DNA of 64,000 bases from the NCBI GenBank assembly GCA_041397865.1, contig JAWKVT010000002.1:593194-657193 (forward strand), given 5' to 3'. The position numbers and the translations under genes are program-made. Shown one piece after another: positions 31,922 through 40,319 of the stretch. Every line of letters starts with the position of its first letter. The stretch's first letter is position 1. The stretch comes from TMED27 sp041397865. Lineage in GTDB: Bacteria > Pseudomonadota > Alphaproteobacteria > Micavibrionales > Micavibrionaceae. The notes under the pieces are model-generated. The model had not been told where the DNA came from and searched no databases. It was given only the letters and a program-made list of their open reading frames with translations.

Positions 31922-34900
31922 TTAGCTCATCCCCGGTAGGGCCAAAGCGCTCAACTCGTTCATCAGCCTTTGCGCCCCTTTAACCCGCTTGGCGGGGCTG
32001 TCCCAGTGGCGAATGGCCACAAGCTTTTGATCCGGGCGAAGCTTGACCGCGCCGCGCTGCTCTGCGATCCAGCCCATAAGCCCGGCAATGTTTGGCGGGG
32101 TGTCGTTGTAAAAGCCGATGACCGCCCCTTTGGGGCCGGCGTCAACCGAGGAAATTCCCGCTTTCTTGCAAAGTTGTTTGATGGCGACGATATCAAGAAG
32201 GTTTTGCACCTCTTGGGGTAAATTGCCGAAACGATCAATCAACTCAGCGGCAAAGGCTTCTATATCTTCTTGCTCAACCAGCTCGGTAAGGCGGCGGTAA
32301 AGGCTCATCCGCACGCCCAGATCCGGCACGTAGTTTTCAGGAATCAAGACCGAAGTACCGATATTGATAACAGGCGACCAGCCTTGCTCTTTGGGCAGAT
32401 CGTCAAGGCTGACGCCCTCGCGGGCCATTGCTACTGCTTCTTCAAGCATTTGCTGGTAAAGCTCTACGCCGACCTCTTTGATATGCCCTGATTGCTGGTC
32501 ACCCAGAAGGTTGCCCGAGCCGCGAATGTCCATGTCGTGCGAGGCAAGCTGGAAACCGCTTCCCAGCGTATCGAGCGTCTCCATAACCTCGAGGCGTTTT
32601 TGTGCCTGCGGGTTTAAAAGCGCATCCGGCGGATAGGTCAGATAGGCATAAGCCCGCACTTTTGAACGGCCGATCCGCCCGCGAATCTGGTAAAGCTGTG
32701 CCAGCCCGAACATATCCGCACGGTGAATAATCATCGTATTCGCGCTTGGAATATCAATCCCGCTTTCAATGATATTCGTTGCCAGCAACACATCATATTG
32801 CCCGTCGTAAAATGCGCTCATCCGGTCTTCAAGATCCTGCGGCGGCATTTGACCGTGGGCGCTGACAACCTTTACCTCCGGCACCAGTTCCTTAAGCATC
32901 TCCTCCAGAGCGTCCATGTCTTTAATGCGCGGGCAAACATAAAAAGACTGCCCCCCGCGGTAATGCTCACGCAAAAGCGCCTCGCGGATAACCATGCCAT
33001 CCATCGGCATAACAAATGTGCGTACCGCCAGACGGTCAACCGGCGGCGTGGTAATCAGAGACATCTCCTTAACCCCTGTCAGCGACATTTGCAGGGTGCG
33101 CGGAATCGGCGTTGCTGTCAGGGTCAGGACATGAACATTGTTTTTAAGCTCTTTCAGCCGCTCTTTTTGTTTAACGCCAAAGCGCTGTTCCTCATCGACA
33201 ATCAGAAGCCCCAGATGATTAAACCCGATCCCCTTGCCGAAAAGTGCATGGGTTCCCACAACGATGTTAACGCTGCCGTCTTTTAAGCCCTCTTTCACTA
33301 CGCCTGCGTTTTTCGCGCTCACCATGCGCGAAAGCTGTTCAACGCGCAGCCCCGTACCCGCAAAACGCTTGATGAAATTCTGGTAATGCTGACGCACAAG
33401 CAAGGTCGTCGGTGCAACTACCGCGACTTGATACCCGTCCATGGCCGCGACATAGGCCGCGCGCAGCGCCACTTCCGTCTTGCCGAAACCCACATCCCCG
33501 CAAACCAGCCTATCCATCGGGTGCGTCCCGGCCAGACTCTCAAGCGTGTCGTTAATTGCGCGTTCCTGATCTTCCGTTTCCTGATAGGGGAATTTGGCGG
33601 CAAACCCGTTATAAAGCGTGCTGGAAATTTCAATCGGTTCCGTTTTCTTAAGCTGCCGCGCTGCTGCGATTTTCAAAAGGCCTTCAGCCATGGCCATAAG
33701 GTCTTTTTTAACGCGGGCCTTGCGCGCTTGCCATCCCGCCCCGCCGAGCTTGTCAAGCTGCACGGTTCCCTCGTCTCCGCCAAATCGCGAAAGAACCTCG
33801 ATGTTTTCAACGGGAACAAAAAGCCGGTCGCCCCCCGCATATTCGATTTTCAAACAATCATGCAGCGTTCCGGCCGCCCGAACCGTCTCAAGCTCAAGAA
33901 AACGGCCAATGCCGTGATCCACATGGGTCACAAGATCCCCTTCATCAAGCGACGAAACCTCGCGCAGGAAATTATCCGCTTTCTTGCGTTTTGCACTTTT
34001 GCGCGCCAGGCGGTCGCCCAGAATATCCTGCTCGCTCAACACGGCCAGATCTTCCGCCGTGAAGCCGTGTTCCAGCGTTAAAACGCTCAGCCCCACCGTC
34101 CCCGGTTTTTGCTGTTTGAACTGCGCCGCATCCTGAATAACCGCAATATTCGCAATGCCGACCGCCTCCATCATCGCCTGCAAGCGTTGCAAAGACCCTT
34201 GGCTATAAGCAGCAATAAGAACCTTGCGCATCCCCAGCCCGGCAATATGCGTACGCAGCGCCCCCATAACGTCGCCATCGGGCAGTGCGCGGATATCGGC
34301 AAAATCGCGGGCTTTTTTCACCCCGTTTTCATCGCCTTCCCTCGGCGAACCAAAGGGAGAAAGGAAATGCGCATCGTCAAGAATACCCGCCCATTCCCCC
34401 TCATCTAAATAAAGCCGCCCCGGCGCCAGCGGATGATAAAGACTGCCCGACAGGCTGACATCTTTGGATTTCTTGCCCTTGGCCGCCGCCTCAAGCGTCT
34501 TGCGCGACTGGTAAAAATCGCGGATTTGTTCAAAGCGCTCGTCATGTGCGCGGCGAACGTGATGATCCAAAATCACCTCATGCCCGCCTGTATAATCAAA
34601 AAGCGTATCCATCCGCTCATAAAAAAGCGCCAGCCAATGTTCCATACCGTTATAGCGCCGCCCCTGCGAAACCGCTTCATAAAGCGGGTCGCTTCCCTGA
34701 ATGACGCCGAAAGCCTCGCGGTATCCGGAGCGAAAGCGCTCAATACTTTCCTCATTCAGGAAAAACTCGGTAACGGGTTGAAGATAAAACTCTTTGACAT
34801 CCTTGTGCGTAACCTGCGAAAGCGGGTCGAAAGCGCGAATAGATTCCACCTCCTCACCAAACAAGTCAAGACGAACAGGCTCGTCATAAGAGGGCGGGAA

Positions 34901-35431
34901 AATATCGAAAATCCCCCCGCGCATGGCATACTCGCCCGCCTCCCGCACCGTTTCAGTCCGGCTGTAACCGTTTTGAACAAGAAATCTTTGCAGCGCTTCA
35001 AGATCCGCCCGCCCGCCTTTTTCAATCCGAAAAGACGCCTCCGCCAGCGCCTCTTTCGGCATCACCCGCTGCACCGCCGCGTTAACGGTCGTAAGTACAA
35101 TGCGTGGATATCGCCGCGCCTCTCGCGCCCATGCCGACATTTGAATAAGACACGAAACCCTTTTCGCCGTAACCTCCGCATTCGGCGATACGCGGTCATA
35201 GGGAAGGCAGTCCCAGGCCGGAAACTCCGCAACCTGCACATCAGGCGCGAAAAAGGATAAGAGCTCCTTAATCGTGGCCGCGCGGCTGTCGTCAAGCGCC
35301 ACATGCACCAAGACCTTGTCTCCGGCCATAAGCGCCCGCGCACGCTCCGCCAGTATCCGCGCATCCTGCCCTTCGACAGCGCCGAAAATAACATTGTCTC
35401 TGAGATCCGTTTTTTCTGCCAGCTTAGCCAT
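31922..35431 (-). CDS. mfd: Transcription-repair coupling factor Mfd
   Basis: 1169 residues from the ATG at 35431 (MAKLAEKTDLRDNVIFG). In order: UvrB-like N-terminal module (FPAWDCLPYDRVSPN; YAMRGGIFDIFPP), RNAP-interaction domain (GDLVTHVDHGIGRFLELE, with FVPVENIEVLSRFG), then the RecG-like translocase with Walker A GDVGFGKTEVALRAA, DEEQRFGVKQKE, TATPIPRTLQMS and QLYQIRGRIGRS, and the C-terminal TRCF domain. It removes stalled RNA polymerase and recruits UvrA. Divergent from btaA. Confidence 0.97.
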   Translation of the reverse strand: MAKLAEKTDLRDNVIFGAVEGQDARILAERARALMAGDKVLVHVALDDSRAATIKELLSFFAPDVQVAEFPAWDCLPYDRVSPNAEVTAKRVSCLIQMSAWAREARRYPRIVLTTVNAAVQRVMPKEALAEASFRIEKGGRADLEALQRFLVQNGYSRTETVREAGEYAMRGGIFDIFPPSYDEPVRLDLFGEEVESIRAFDPLSQVTHKDVKEFYLQPVTEFFLNEESIERFRSGYREAFGVIQGSDPLYEAVSQGRRYNGMEHWLALFYERMDTLFDYTGGHEVILDHHVRRAHDERFEQIRDFYQSRKTLEAAAKGKKSKDVSLSGSLYHPLAPGRLYLDEGEWAGILDDAHFLSPFGSPREGDENGVKKARDFADIRALPDGDVMGALRTHIAGLGMRKVLIAAYSQGSLQRLQAMMEAVGIANIAVIQDAAQFKQQKPGTVGLSVLTLEHGFTAEDLAVLSEQDILGDRLARKSAKRKKADNFLREVSSLDEGDLVTHVDHGIGRFLELETVRAAGTLHDCLKIEYAGGDRLFVPVENIEVLSRFGGDEGTVQLDKLGGAGWQARKARVKKDLMAMAEGLLKIAAARQLKKTEPIEISSTLYNGFAAKFPYQETEDQERAINDTLESLAGTHPMDRLVCGDVGFGKTEVALRAAYVAAMDGYQVAVVAPTTLLVRQHYQNFIKRFAGTGLRVEQLSRMVSAKNAGVVKEGLKDGSVNIVVGTHALFGKGIGFNHLGLLIVDEEQRFGVKQKERLKELKNNVHVLTLTATPIPRTLQMSLTGVKEMSLITTPPVDRLAVRTFVMPMDGMVIREALLREHYRGGQSFYVCPRIKDMDALEEMLKELVPEVKVVSAHGQMPPQDLEDRMSAFYDGQYDVLLATNIIESGIDIPSANTMIIHRADMFGLAQLYQIRGRIGRSKVRAYAYLTYPPDALLNPQAQKRLEVMETLDTLGSGFQLASHDMDIRGSGNLLGDQQSGHIKEVGVELYQQMLEEAVAMAREGVSLDDLPKEQGWSPVINIGTSVLIPENYVPDLGVRMSLYRRLTELVEQEDIEAFAAELIDRFGNLPQEVQNLLDIVAIKQLCKKAGISSVDAGPKGAVIGFYNDTPPNIAGLMGWIAEQRGAVKLRPDQKLVAIRHWDSPAKRVKGAQRLMNELSALALPGMS

Positions 35432-35505
35432 AACCACCCATAAAACCAATTGTATTGCCCGGTTTTTATATATAGGAATAAAGGACAATTAAAGGGATCA
35501 ATTCA

Positions 35506-36804
35506 ATGTCAGACTCGCCTGCGGCCAATCAGGGTGAAAAACCCGACCCCGGACTTTTGAAAAACGCCGTCCACACGCATAAGGCTTTAAGCAAAAAAGG
35601 CTTTCTCGAGCGCTTGTTCACCTTGTCTTTTCGCGGGTTTGTGTACCCGCAGATATGGGAAGACCCAGAGGTAGACCTCGAAGCGCTCAAGCTCAATAAA
35701 TCCACCCGCATCATGACCATCGCATCGGGCGGATGCAACGTTATGAACTACCTGACCGAAAGCCCGGAAAAGGTCAAGGCCATTGACCTGAACCCTGCGC
35801 ATGTGGCGCTCACCCGCCTTAAAATCGCCGCGATCAAATACCTGCCTGACTATGAAAGCTTTTTCGCCTTTTTCGGCCATGCCGACGAAAAAAAGAACAT
35901 CGAAAACTACGACAAATACATCGCCCCGCATCTTGATGCTTTTTCCAAAAAATACTGGGAAGGGTGGAGCCCTTTTCGCGGACGCCGGATTAATTATTTC
36001 ACGAAAAACCTATACCAGTTCGGCCTGCTCGGACGGTTTATCTCTGTCGTTCACATCCTTGCGAAAATCTACGGCGAAGACCCCCGGCAGATTCTCGAAG
36101 CCAAAAGCCGCGAAGAGCAGGGCGAAATTTTCGACCGCACCCTCGGGCCGATCTTCGATAAAAAATTCGTGCGCTTTATCTGCAACCTGCCGCCCGCGCT
36201 TTACGGGCTAGGCATTCCCCCCGCGCAGTTCGACGAGCTTAAAGGCTCCGGTGATATGGCCGACGTGTTAAAGCACCGTCTGCGCCGCCTTGCCGTTGAT
36301 TTTCCTATTGAAGATAATTATTTCGCCTGGCAGGCTTTTGGCCGGGGTTATGACCGGGCCTATAAAAAGGCGGTTCCGCGGTATTTAAAGAAAAAACACT
36401 ACGAAACCCTGAAAGAAAACGCCGATAAGGTGGAGGTCCACCACACCTCCATCACGGGATTTTTGGAAGCCCAAACCCCCGCAAGCCTCGATTGCTACGT
36501 CTTTTTGGACGCGCAGGACTGGATGAACGCCGAGGCGCTCAACACCTTGTGGCGCGAAGTCGTCCGCACAGCCCGCCCCGGCGCGCGGGTTATCTTCCGC
36601 ACCGCAGGCGAAGCCTCGCCGCTTGAAAAAGCTCTGTCAAAAGACCTGCGCGGGCAATTCGATTACGATCCCTCATTCTCCGCCGAAGCGGTGAAAAAAG
36701 ACCGCTCCTCCATCTATGGCGGCTTCCACGTTTATACATTGAGAGAAGCCGAAGACGCCGGAGAAGAAAAAGCCAAAAAAACGCAAAAAACCAAGGCCGC
36801 CTGA
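35506..36804 (+). CDS. btaA: BtaA: SAM:diacylglycerol 3-amino-3-carboxypropyltransferase
   Basis: 432 residues, the length of bacterial BtaA (DUF3419). Conserved stretches: YPQIWEDPEVDLEALKL, the SAM-binding IASGGCNVMNYLTESPEKVKAIDLNPAH, and VFLDAQDWMN near the C-terminus with FRTAGEASPLE. It moves the aminocarboxypropyl group of SAM to diacylglycerol, making diacylglyceryl-homoserine. btaB follows 3 bp downstream, giving a complete betaine-lipid (DGTS) pathway. In other bacteria this replaces phospholipids under phosphate limitation; no Pho box was recognised here. Confidence 0.92.
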   Translation: MSDSPAANQGEKPDPGLLKNAVHTHKALSKKGFLERLFTLSFRGFVYPQIWEDPEVDLEALKLNKSTRIMTIASGGCNVMNYLTESPEKVKAIDLNPAHVALTRLKIAAIKYLPDYESFFAFFGHADEKKNIENYDKYIAPHLDAFSKKYWEGWSPFRGRRINYFTKNLYQFGLLGRFISVVHILAKIYGEDPRQILEAKSREEQGEIFDRTLGPIFDKKFVRFICNLPPALYGLGIPPAQFDELKGSGDMADVLKHRLRRLAVDFPIEDNYFAWQAFGRGYDRAYKKAVPRYLKKKHYETLKENADKVEVHHTSITGFLEAQTPASLDCYVFLDAQDWMNAEALNTLWREVVRTARPGARVIFRTAGEASPLEKALSKDLRGQFDYDPSFSAEAVKKDRSSIYGGFHVYTLREAEDAGEEKAKKTQKTKAA

Positions 36805-36807
36805 TTA

Positions 36808-37464
36808 ATGGATTCCCAAAACAACGCCAAAAACGAAATGGACCGGATGTACCGCTGGACGCGGCATATCTATGACGCCAGTCGTAAATATTACCTTTTG
36901 GGGCGCGATAAACTGATCTGTAAACTCAAATGTAAAGAAGGCGAGCATATTTGCGAGGTCGGATGCGGCACCGCCCGAAACCTTGTAAAAATGGCGAAAA
37001 CCTATCCGCAGGGGCGCTTTTACGGCATCGACGTTTCCGATGAAATGCTCAAAACCGCGCAAAAATCCGTGGAGCATGCGCGGCTGGAAAAACGCATCGC
37101 TTTAAGTCAGGGCTTCGCCGAAAACTTTGACCCCAAGGCATTGTTCGGCCCCGATACGGTCTTTAGCAAAATCGTCTTTTCTTACTCCTTGTCCATCATC
37201 CCCCCATGGAAAGAATCCATCGACCACGCGCTTGAGATCCTGCCTGTCGGGGGTGAAATCCATATCGTTGATTTCGGCGGTATGGATGGTCTGCCCAAAT
37301 GGTTTCGACAACTCATGTTCTGGTGGCTGCGGCTTTTTCATGTCTATCACAAGCCGGAAATTCTCGAATACCTCAAAAACCTCGTGGAAAACAAGCAGGG
37401 CACCTTGAACATCACCACACTCTATAACGGCTATGCCTATATGGCCGTTTTCAAGAAAACCTAA
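36808..37464 (+). CDS. btaB: BtaB: diacylglyceryl-homoserine N-methyltransferase
   Basis: 218 residues. A class-I SAM methyltransferase with motif I CEVGCGTARNLVKMAK, motif II FYGIDVSDEMLKTAQ, and FSYSLSIIPPWKESIDHAL. MYRWTRHIYDASRKYYLLGRD at the N-terminus matches the BtaB/DGTS-synthase methyltransferase type. It N-methylates diacylglyceryl-homoserine three times to DGTS. Directly behind btaA, so certainly cotranscribed. Confidence 0.88.
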   Translation: MDSQNNAKNEMDRMYRWTRHIYDASRKYYLLGRDKLICKLKCKEGEHICEVGCGTARNLVKMAKTYPQGRFYGIDVSDEMLKTAQKSVEHARLEKRIALSQGFAENFDPKALFGPDTVFSKIVFSYSLSIIPPWKESIDHALEILPVGGEIHIVDFGGMDGLPKWFRQLMFWWLRLFHVYHKPEILEYLKNLVENKQGTLNITTLYNGYAYMAVFKKT

Positions 37465-37473
37465 ACTTTGCGC

Positions 37474-37734
37474 CTAAACAAGCTTGTGCTGCCGCAGCTT
37501 TTCAAAAACCGGACTGATGATCTCCGGCGGCGTTTCTTCCTTTCCGGTGATCCAGTTGTAAAGGTCGGGATCATTTTCCTGTAACAACGCTTCAAATTGC
37601 TCCAGCGCCTCTTCGGAAAAACCAGGCACATGCTTGCGGGCGAACGAGCCCAGAATAAGGTCCATTTCCTTTGTTCCCCGGTGTCCCGCGCGAAAAATTA
37701 AACATTTTCGTTTATTTTCAAAGTTTTTTGACAT
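37474..37734 (-). CDS. sdhE: Succinate dehydrogenase assembly factor SdhE
   Basis: 86 residues with the RAGHRGTKEMDLILGSFA motif that defines SdhE/YgfY (the family RGxxE motif, here RGTKEMD), and PDLYNWITGKEETPPE near the end. It promotes flavin attachment to SdhA. In several alphaproteobacteria sdhE lies next to recG/mfd; here btaAB lies between sdhE and mfd on the other strand. Confidence 0.93.
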   Translation of the reverse strand: MSKNFENKRKCLIFRAGHRGTKEMDLILGSFARKHVPGFSEEALEQFEALLQENDPDLYNWITGKEETPPEIISPVFEKLRQHKLV

Positions 37735-37774
37735 ATTCTAATTTACTGTAAAGGACGATACTGAATTAAGACAT

Positions 37775-37814
37775 GTGAAAGCCGCAAAGTCGAGCGCGGC
37801 CTTTCACTTTTTTT
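37775..37814 (+). terminator. Strong intrinsic terminator upstream of the glutamine amidotransferase gene
   Basis: GTGAAAGCCGC (37775 on), a ~10-nt loop, GCGGCCTTTCAC (one extra C), then TTTTTTT. It works only for plus-strand transcripts, yet the nearest plus-strand gene upstream (btaB) ended 300 bp earlier and the next one begins 26 bp later. It could therefore end a btaB read-through, a short RNA, or attenuate the downstream gene. Confidence 0.8.
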
Positions 37815-37839
37815 AACGATTTAACGCGATGATAAAACA

Positions 37840-38724
37840 ATGACGGCAGTGCATGACCTTACCCCGGATTATTTGCAGCGTATGAAAGAAACGCCGGAAA
37901 CGTTGCGTGTTGGTGTATTGGCGCCTGTTGATGGTGAAGGCCGGGTTCAATTGTGCGAACGCTGGACTGCGCCCTTTGTCAATAATGGTATGGAAACGCT
38001 ACGCCTGCCGGTAGAACCCCTTCCATATCCGGACCCGGAACAACCGTATAAGATACCTGTCGAAGAAATTCTCTCACATATCGACGGTCTGCTGCTTCCC
38101 GGCGGGCATTCCCATATTCACCCGTCAATTTATATGCCCTATGTCACCCGGCCCGAAGATCGTTTTGAGCCCGCCCGCGACTATTACGCCATCGCTCTTG
38201 TAAAGGCCGCGCATAAACAAAAGATTCCCACGCTGGCGATCTGCCGCGGAATGCAGGAAATGGGCGTGGCTTTCGGCATGCATTTGGAAAAACTCGAGAA
38301 AGGTTTCATTGACCATGCCGAAGGTTACGAGCATGACGGCAATTTTGAAAGAATGGACGAACTGGTTCACGATATAACCGTTCAGCCCGGCGGTGTTTTA
38401 GCTGATATATTCGGCAACATCACGCGCGGCGTAAACTCTATTCACGAATACGGCTTTACCTTAGATAGATGCAGATTAAACGAAGCGTTCCGGATAGAGG
38501 CGCTGGCACCCGATAACGTTATCGAGGCCATGAGCAGCAAAGACAGGGTGTTTCTGGCTATGCAGGCCCATCCTGAGTTTAACCTCGGTGAAGGAAAAAA
38601 CTTCTGGCATAAAGGTATCTTCGGCGAACGTTTTGAGCGCATTAGAGAATATCATCAGGCACGGATAAATCATGTAACAGCCGGGAATACACCGGATTTC
38701 GGAAATTTAGCCCCTGCGACCTAA
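37840..38724 (+). CDS. Class-I glutamine amidotransferase, peptidase C26 (PuuD-like)
   Basis: 294 residues. LLLPGGHSHIHPS forms the oxyanion strand region, Cys135 in TLAICRGMQEMGVAFG is the nucleophile, and His244/Glu246 lie in AMQAHPEFN. These match gamma-glutamyl-gamma-aminobutyrate hydrolases. The likely reaction is hydrolysis of a gamma-glutamyl amide, but the substrate is not fixed by sequence and no puu genes are nearby. A terminator-like hairpin precedes the start. Confidence 0.88.
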   Translation: MTAVHDLTPDYLQRMKETPETLRVGVLAPVDGEGRVQLCERWTAPFVNNGMETLRLPVEPLPYPDPEQPYKIPVEEILSHIDGLLLPGGHSHIHPSIYMPYVTRPEDRFEPARDYYAIALVKAAHKQKIPTLAICRGMQEMGVAFGMHLEKLEKGFIDHAEGYEHDGNFERMDELVHDITVQPGGVLADIFGNITRGVNSIHEYGFTLDRCRLNEAFRIEALAPDNVIEAMSSKDRVFLAMQAHPEFNLGEGKNFWHKGIFGERFERIREYHQARINHVTAGNTPDFGNLAPAT

Positions 38725-38805
38725 TTTCTTGGTAAATTAACCTATATATGGCATCCTGTAAGAAGTACCGGATTCTTCTGGCCCATATATTTTAAGGAGG
38801 CCGAA

Positions 38806-39243
38806 ATGTCATTGGAATACGCCCAGAGCCGTATTAAAGAGGCTCTCAGGCTCAGCGGCGGCAATCAGGTAAAAGCCCGCCAGCAGATCATCGCTTGGAC
38901 TTTCGAGGATGCCAAGCTGCTCCACGCGCTGGCTAAGCCCCATCTTTCGGGCATCGTCGCCTATAATGTCGAGCGCGTGGCCTCGGGCCGCGCGGAGGCT
39001 GCAAAAAAAGCAAAAGCCGAAGCCGAGCAACAGGCAACTCCGAAGAAAGCCGAAAAGAAAGGCGGTCCCGGCGGCAAAGATGCGGAAGAACGCTTTGGCC
39101 TTGAAATCCTCAAAGCCATTGCTGGCTCACCCCAGATTTTCGGCCTCGAAGACCCCGGCGCGCCCGTTCGCCGCGCAGGTGTTTCGCAGGCGCATATGGA
39201 TGCAATCGCCGCCCTGACCAAATCCAACAAAAAACCTGATTAA
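38806..39243 (+). CDS. Conserved hypothetical protein
   Basis: 145 residues with a near-perfect AAGGAGG 8 bp before the ATG. N-terminal helical part (MSLEYAQSRIKEALRLSGGN, QQIIAWTFEDAKLLHALAKPHL) and an Ala/Lys/Glu-rich linker (GRAEAAKKAKAEAEQQ), ending with RFGLEILKAIAGSP and a short C-terminal helix. No enzyme motif. It precedes the kinase gene by 29 bp and may be cotranscribed. Function unknown. Confidence 0.75.
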   Translation: MSLEYAQSRIKEALRLSGGNQVKARQQIIAWTFEDAKLLHALAKPHLSGIVAYNVERVASGRAEAAKKAKAEAEQQATPKKAEKKGGPGGKDAEERFGLEILKAIAGSPQIFGLEDPGAPVRRAGVSQAHMDAIAALTKSNKKPD

Positions 39244-39272
39244 CCCTTTCTGTTCGAAAGCATTTTTTCTAT

Positions 39273-40319
39273 ATGAACGTTGCGCAGTTGCAAAACATGA
39301 TTTTTGATGAGGATCATCGCCGGATGTTTTTAGGTGTCCATGGCTGGAGTATTGATAAGCCCGTTGGCAGAGATTCCTCCATCCGCCGCTACTTCCGTGT
39401 ATCGAAAAACGACCGGACGGCTATCCTTATGGAGACGGTTCCCGATCACTCCCCCCATGTCACGCCGGGTCACAGCCTCGGCGATTTCATCCGCATTGCG
39501 CGGTGGATGAAAGACATCGGCCTTAAGGTCCCGGAAATTTATGAGCAGGATTTGGACAGCGGTTATTTGCTTCTCGAAGATCTCGGCGATGTCTGTTTCC
39601 GCGATGCACTCGATGCCGGTGAAAGTGCACAAACCCTCTACACCGTCGCTAAAGATACGCTCGCCTATATCGCCGCGCAGGACTGCCCTCTGAACCTTCC
39701 CGCCTATTACGATAGTCATGTTCACCGCCGCCACCGCCGGGTGGTAGACTGGTTCGTGCCGTTGGCTCGCCGCCGCCGCAATGAAACCGGCCTTATCGAA
39801 ACCTATAAAAACGTGTGGCAGGGCATTGAGGCCGCGCTTCCCCCGTGCCCGCAAACCTTTCTTCATATTGATTTCCACGCGCAAAACCTGATGTGGCTTC
39901 CGGAAGAGCAGGGGATAAAACGCTGCGGCATCCTCGACTTTCAAGGCGCAATGATCGGTCCGCATCTCTACGATCTTGCCAATCTCCTCGAAGATGCCCG
40001 CCGCGACATCCCCTCAGACGTAAAAGAAACGCTGCTCGCCCCCCTAAGCGAAACGGAAAAAGCGTGGTTTCGCATCCTCGCTACGCAATTCCATTGCCGC
40101 GTGATCGGCCAGTTTATCAAACAGGCCGCTCTGGATGAAAACCCGTCCTACCTAAAACACATCCCGCGCCTGCAAAACTACCTACACAGCGCGATGAAAG
40201 ACCCGCTTTTACAGCCTCTAAAACAGTTTTTTGATGACCTTGGCGTTGATTTTTCCGTCCCCGCCGATCTGGATTCTATCCCTGCGCTTCACGCTCTTGT
40301 CGCTCCGGATGCGCAATAG
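39273..40319 (+). CDS. Aminoglycoside-phosphotransferase-like sugar kinase (AmgK-like)
   Basis: 348 residues. APH-fold catalytic loop FLHIDFHAQNLMW (Asp200, Asn205) and the metal-binding Asp222 in GILDFQGAMIGPHLYDLANLL. The N-terminus SSIRRYFRV and DFIRIARWMKDIGLKVPEIY match AmgK, the anomeric MurNAc/GlcNAc kinase of peptidoglycan recycling. Its usual partner murU is not next to it. The AmgK identity is likely but not certain; other cell-wall sugar kinases share the fold. The 3' end overlaps the converging O-antigen ligase gene by 44 bp. Confidence 0.78.
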   Translation: MNVAQLQNMIFDEDHRRMFLGVHGWSIDKPVGRDSSIRRYFRVSKNDRTAILMETVPDHSPHVTPGHSLGDFIRIARWMKDIGLKVPEIYEQDLDSGYLLLEDLGDVCFRDALDAGESAQTLYTVAKDTLAYIAAQDCPLNLPAYYDSHVHRRHRRVVDWFVPLARRRRNETGLIETYKNVWQGIEAALPPCPQTFLHIDFHAQNLMWLPEEQGIKRCGILDFQGAMIGPHLYDLANLLEDARRDIPSDVKETLLAPLSETEKAWFRILATQFHCRVIGQFIKQAALDENPSYLKHIPRLQNYLHSAMKDPLLQPLKQFFDDLGVDFSVPADLDSIPALHALVAPDAQ

